Shown in pieces: positions 13,660-16,339 of a stretch of DNA of 16,339 bases. Below the pieces are notes generated by a model. It saw nothing but the letters and a program-made list of their open reading frames with translations. It had not been told where the DNA came from and made no database searches. Positions within the stretch are counted from its first letter, which is position 1. Every line of letters starts with the position of its first letter. The position numbers and the translations under genes are program-made. This stretch comes from Bacteroidota bacterium. Lineage in GTDB: Bacteria; Bacteroidota; Bacteroidia; Bacteroidales; CG2-30-32-10. The stretch is taken from contig JAAXXA010000013.1 of the NCBI GenBank assembly GCA_013334735.1, positions 1-16,339 on the forward strand, in the 5' to 3' direction.

Positions 13660-15603
13660 TTAATTTTGAATACAACGAACCGACAACCCATAATTCTTAG
13701 AATGGGCGTAATTGCGGAGTGTAGTGGCGGAAGTCTCCAGTAAAGTTCTGTCCCAGGCATTCGTAGCACTATATTCTGTTGCAGTCCAAAAGTAAGTTTG
13801 TATGCCCAGATAGCTGAAAGTTCCATTAAAATACCATCTATTACCGGCAGGCAATGCTGCAAATCCATTGGTATTAGAGCCTGCGCTTGGACTTGCCCAT
13901 AAAGGAGGGCTACCGTTGCCTGTTGTTTTTAATTTATTGCCTAAAGTAGTTCCCCTCCATCCGTATATATTGCAATTTACATCAGCTCCGGCTTCTACGG
14001 CATTTTCCATAGCGCACCATTCTGCATCCGCTGGTAAATGCCAACCTGAGGGGCAAATACCCTGAACATTACCGGTAGGGACGGGACTCCATGAAGTAGT
14101 AAAGGTTGCGCCATTATAATATTGAACCATTTCGGCCCATTCATATAATCCCCCATAAATATTGCAGTTGGCTTCAACATTTCCATAACAATATTTTTCA
14201 ATTACGGGAGTAGGGGTTTCATTATTCATACCAGAATATAGGTAACCAGTAGTGGGGCTTGAAATATAAGTACCCACGTTCAGATTTTGAGCCATCCAGC
14301 ATTGAGCGCCTATTTGAACAGCATTGTATATTTTGCTATCGCGGGCATCCACAAAACTACCTGTGGTAATATATACATCATCTGTCGAAGCGGTACAAGG
14401 CGAATTAGAAATTGTCCACCGTAATTGTACTGTACTTGGTACGGTTAATCCTGTAACTCCCGAAGTTGGGGAACTTGGTGTGGTCAGAATGGCAGTACCG
14501 GAAATAACCGTCCAGTTTCCGGTTCCCGCGTCAGGTGTGTTTCCTCCTAAAGTTGTTGTAGTTGCACATGCTATTAAATTTTGATCTGCGCCTGCATTAG
14601 CTGTATCGGGAAGTGCATTTACAGATATATTTATTTCATTCGAAGTAGCAGGAGAACCTGTGGCGCAAATAGCATTTGAGGTCATCACACATTTTACTTT
14701 ATCGTTATTAACTAAAGTAGAATTCGTGTAAGTTACGTTTGTTCCTACATCTGCATTATTCAATTTCCATTGGTAAGAAGGTGTTGTACCTCCGTTCGTG
14801 GGAGAAGCGGTAAATGTTACACTTGTACCTGAACATATCGTTCCCGTTGGATTTTCAGCTATGCTTACACTTACTGGCAAATTCGAATTTAACGATATTT
14901 GGAGGCAAGCGGGTGAACTTGCTCCACATACCGAATTTCCTGTAACACAAATATTTCCTGCCGAAGTACTATAAGTTACAGTAATACCTGTTGTGTTTTG
15001 TCCTGATATTATTGATGAACCCGAAGGAACTGTCCAGATATAGGACGTTGCACCAGGTACAGGAGTAATTGAATAAGCAACATTTGTTTGCCCGGAACAA
15101 ACAGATGACAAGCCTGTAATAACGCCGGGAGCAGTAATAAAACTATTGGAACTTTGTAAAGGTATCCAAAATGAACCATCAAAATATTCAAATGTCTTAC
15201 AATCTGTGTTATAAATAAAAAGACCAGATGCGGGCAATGTAATGAGATCGCGCTGTGCTTTGGTCATACGTGATATTAAAACTCCCTGCGTTGTACTGCT
15301 AACATCAAGCATTGCTGAATTTACGGCAGCATTACCTGTTTCGTTAATGGCTACACCTCCACCCTGAGAGAAACTATTTAAAGTGAAAAGTGAAAAAGTA
15401 AAAGTTAAAAGTAAAATACTCTTTACCCTCGAAAGTTGGTTATACCAATTCTTAATATAAATTAGTCCAAAGGCTAATTTTATTATAGAATGATTAGTAC
15501 CGATCCTCAATATGTTTAGTTCAATATTTTTTTGGACTATTACATATTGAGTATCGGTATTAGCTATCTGATTCAAAGGATAAATAGATTTGTTATTTTT
15601 CAT
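13660..15603 (-). CDS. Secreted multi-domain protein with C-terminal FISUMP domain
   Basis: 647 residues from the ATG at 15603. A signal peptide begins only near residue 59 (VKSILLLTFTFSLFTLNSFS, cleavage before QGGGVAI). Next come an N-terminal module common in Bacteroidota surface proteins (AMLDVSSTTQGVLISRMTKA), PKD/Ig-like domains (about 160-240, 242-330 and 330-413), and a FISUMP domain (about 419-647: DARDSKIYNAVQIGAQCWMA, GICPSGWHLPADAEW, FWTATEYS, ending GLSVRCIQN). FISUMP is the Fibrobacter succinogenes major paralogous domain; its role is unknown but surface-associated. No type IX sorting domain is seen at the C-terminus. Residues 14-37 are encoded by a palindromic element, and the first 58 residues may be untranslated leader. 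Transcription probably starts at promoter copy C. Confidence 0.85.
   Translation of the reverse strand: MKNNKSIYPLNQIANTDTQYVIVQKNIELNILRIGTNHSIIKLAFGLIYIKNWYNQLSRVKSILLLTFTFSLFTLNSFSQGGGVAINETGNAAVNSAMLDVSSTTQGVLISRMTKAQRDLITLPASGLFIYNTDCKTFEYFDGSFWIPLQSSNSFITAPGVITGLSSVCSGQTNVAYSITPVPGATSYIWTVPSGSSIISGQNTTGITVTYSTSAGNICVTGNSVCGASSPACLQISLNSNLPVSVSIAENPTGTICSGTSVTFTASPTNGGTTPSYQWKLNNADVGTNVTYTNSTLVNNDKVKCVMTSNAICATGSPATSNEINISVNALPDTANAGADQNLIACATTTTLGGNTPDAGTGNWTVISGTAILTTPSSPTSGVTGLTVPSTVQLRWTISNSPCTASTDDVYITTGSFVDARDSKIYNAVQIGAQCWMAQNLNVGTYISSPTTGYLYSGMNNETPTPVIEKYCYGNVEANCNIYGGLYEWAEMVQYYNGATFTTSWSPVPTGNVQGICPSGWHLPADAEWCAMENAVEAGADVNCNIYGWRGTTLGNKLKTTGNGSPPLWASPSAGSNTNGFAALPAGNRWYFNGTFSYLGIQTYFWTATEYSATNAWDRTLLETSATTLRNYAHSKNYGLSVRCIQN
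15379..15420. repeat. Heptamer run encoding the FISUMP signal-peptide core
   Basis: On the coding strand the hydrophobic core is written in near-identical 7-mers (TTTTACT, TTTAACT, TTTACTT, TTTCACT, TTTCACT). This is the same 7-bp period as the intergenic arrays, but here it codes for LLLTFTFSLFT. Confidence 0.55.
15495..15562. repeat. Full palindromic element near the FISUMP 5' end
   Basis: Arms 15495-15515 and 15542-15562 pair at 19 of 21 positions (core ACCGATCCTCAATATGT against ACATATTGAGTATCGGT) with a 26-nt loop. The right half recurs in direct orientation at 13620-13650. If the ATG at 15603 is used, the element is translated in frame as residues 14-37. Confidence 0.75.
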
Positions 15604-15943
15604 GATTTTATTTGTTTAAAGTCGTCTCATGGGTATCCTGACATAAAAGCAAAAGCATTGCTTAAATTTTTATTTTAAATTCCTTCTATTTTAAGAATTG
15701 GTGTTATACTTTGCACGGTATAAATTATTATTTATGGGTTTCAGGTATATGTGTATAAGGTATAAGGGTATATGGTATAATCTGATCTTCCTTATTCCTT
15801 ATATACCGAATACCTCTATACCTTTTTGTATTCATAAAATGCGACAATTTATCCCGTTTTTAGTATAATGGATTTTCAGATAACAAAGGTGAGTCCTTAA
15901 ATTCTGTAATATGTTACACAATTAAATAAATAAGTTACATAAT
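15604..15943. other. Intergenic leader region upstream of FISUMP
   Basis: 340 bp without a gene between the FISUMP start and the stop of the second AraC gene. It contains promoter copy C (15884-15952, overlapping the AraC stop), a roughly 275-nt predicted leader and the inverted repeat at 15757-15824. No riboswitch motif was recognised. Confidence 0.6.
15757..15824. repeat. Inverted repeat of heptamer/octamer units in the FISUMP leader
   Basis: Arms 15757-15779 and 15802-15824 (23 bp each, 19 Watson-Crick and two wobble pairs, 22-nt loop). The left side is built of units such as AAGGTAT, AAGGGTAT and ATGGTAT (7+8-bp period). It lies between promoter copy C and the FISUMP ORF, so it would form a hairpin in the 5' leader. 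Confidence 0.6.
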
Positions 15944-15952
15944 TCACACATT
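15884..15952 (-). promoter_or_regulatory. AraC-type promoter copy C, upstream of the FISUMP gene
   Basis: Minus-strand reading: AATGTGTGAAT (15952-15942), TATGTAAC ending at 15934, 16 nt, GTAAC (15917-15913), 21 nt, then the -7 box CACCTTTG (15891-15884). The half-sites are 21 bp apart. It shares AAGGAC-n-CACCTTTGT with copy A. The upstream end overlaps the last two codons and the stop of the AraC-type gene at the right edge (AAT GTG TGA). Confidence 0.6.
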
Positions 15953-16339
15953 ATCGAGTGTGATTAGTCTTTTGTGTTTGAGATGCTTAAAAAATGTAGG
16001 TGTTAAGCCCGTTACTTTTTTGAACTGGCTGGATAGATGCGATACGCTGCTGTAGTTCAGTTTGTATGATATTTGGGTAAGATTGAGTTCATCATATAAG
16101 AGCAATTCTTTTACTCTTTCTATTTTGTGAGCGATAATGTAATGTTCAATAGTAAAACCGGTTACCTCTGAAAATAGGTTGGCGAGGTAGGTGTAATCAT
16201 AGTTGAGTTTCTTGCTTAGGTAATCAGAATAATTTATTTTAGGAGTTTCATCGGTATAATGTATCAGCTCAACAACGAGATTTTTTATTTTTTCAATCAG
16301 TATAGCTTTTTTATCATCCATCAGCTCAAGTCCTGATTT
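15944..16339 (-). CDS. AraC-type transcriptional regulator, 3' part (runs off right edge)
   Basis: 131 codons plus stop are visible. The reading frame continues to the window edge (KSGLELMDDKKAILIEKIKN), matching residues 57-76 of the regulator at 12858-13424, so the Met at 16321 is internal and the 5' end lies outside. The two helix-turn-helix units are present (NYDYTYLANLFSEVTGFTIE; NLTQISYKLNYSSVSHLSSQ, FKKVTGLTPTFF). The recognition segments are nearly identical to the first regulator, so both may bind the same sites. It ends HLKHKRLITLDNV; a copy of this tail survives as a relic at 13515-13556. Its stop codon is embedded in promoter copy C, so it may be transcribed together with or in competition with the FISUMP unit. 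Confidence 0.9.
   Translation of the reverse strand, partial: KSGLELMDDKKAILIEKIKNLVVELIHYTDETPKINYSDYLSKKLNYDYTYLANLFSEVTGFTIEHYIIAHKIERVKELLLYDELNLTQISYKLNYSSVSHLSSQFKKVTGLTPTFFKHLKHKRLITLDNV

Noticed and set aside
13660..13780. Type IX secretion sorting domain at the FISUMP protein C-terminus
   Set aside because: The protein ends within the FISUMP fold (GLSVRCIQN) with no additional C-terminal sorting domain.
13608..13868. Minus-strand frame ending in NTDSIYVIVQSEK as a separate gene
   Set aside because: It overlaps the FISUMP 3' end in another frame; the resemblance to the FISUMP N-terminus comes from the shared palindromic element.

Overview
The window is AT-rich and reads as the genome of a Bacteroidota bacterium, probably environmental. 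The evidence is Bacteroidota-type gene families (a FISUMP surface protein, short AraC regulators of a type I associate with this phylum, a CsbD-like stress protein), promoters carrying a TAnnTTTG-type -7 box, little Shine-Dalgarno signal, and inner/outer-membrane lipid-transport genes of a Gram-negative cell. No rRNA, tRNA or CRISPR array was seen.

Layout. (1) Bases 1-1542, minus strand: 5' part of a TamB/AsmA-like gene running off the left edge. (2) 1577-1820: a MITE-like element with perfect 15-bp terminal inverted repeats and 9-bp flanking direct repeats. (3) 1999-2850, minus: an alpha/beta hydrolase. (4) 4571 down to 3120, minus: small outer-membrane barrel protein, CsbD-like protein, universal stress protein. 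(5) 4821-10006, plus: mlaE, mlaF and mlaD-like genes, an outer-membrane barrel protein with a POTRA-like region, and a YihY/BrkB membrane protein. This looks like an envelope lipid-transport operon. (6) 13424 down to 10017, minus: AraC-type regulator, hybrid histidine kinase with five 21-residue coiled-coil repeats, receiver-only response regulator. (7) 15603 down to 13660, minus: a secreted multi-domain FISUMP protein flanked by copies of a palindromic element. (8) From the right edge to 15944, minus: the 3' part of a second, closely related AraC regulator.

The main discovery candidate is a shared promoter architecture. Four transcription units, (4), (5), (6) and (7), each start at a site reading AATGTGTGAATTATGTAAC (small variations), then 16 nt, then a second GTAAC-like half-site, then exactly 21 nt, then a -7 box of the form [C/T]AnCTTTG. 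The half-sites are 21 bp apart (two helical turns) and the second one sits where a -33 box would be. That is what a class II AraC-activated promoter looks like. Two AraC paralogues are encoded here and one of them lies directly behind such a site, so the window may hold an autoregulated envelope/stress regulon: AraC plus phosphorelay control of lipid transport, an outer-membrane protein, stress proteins and a surface protein. This is inferred from sequence alignment by eye.

A second theme is repeat architecture. Several spacers are built of different sequences sharing a 7- or 7+8-bp period, some arranged as inverted arms. A 42-bp relic of an AraC gene tail sits between the FISUMP gene and the AraC-kinase operon, which points to past duplication and rearrangement of AraC-promoter cassettes.
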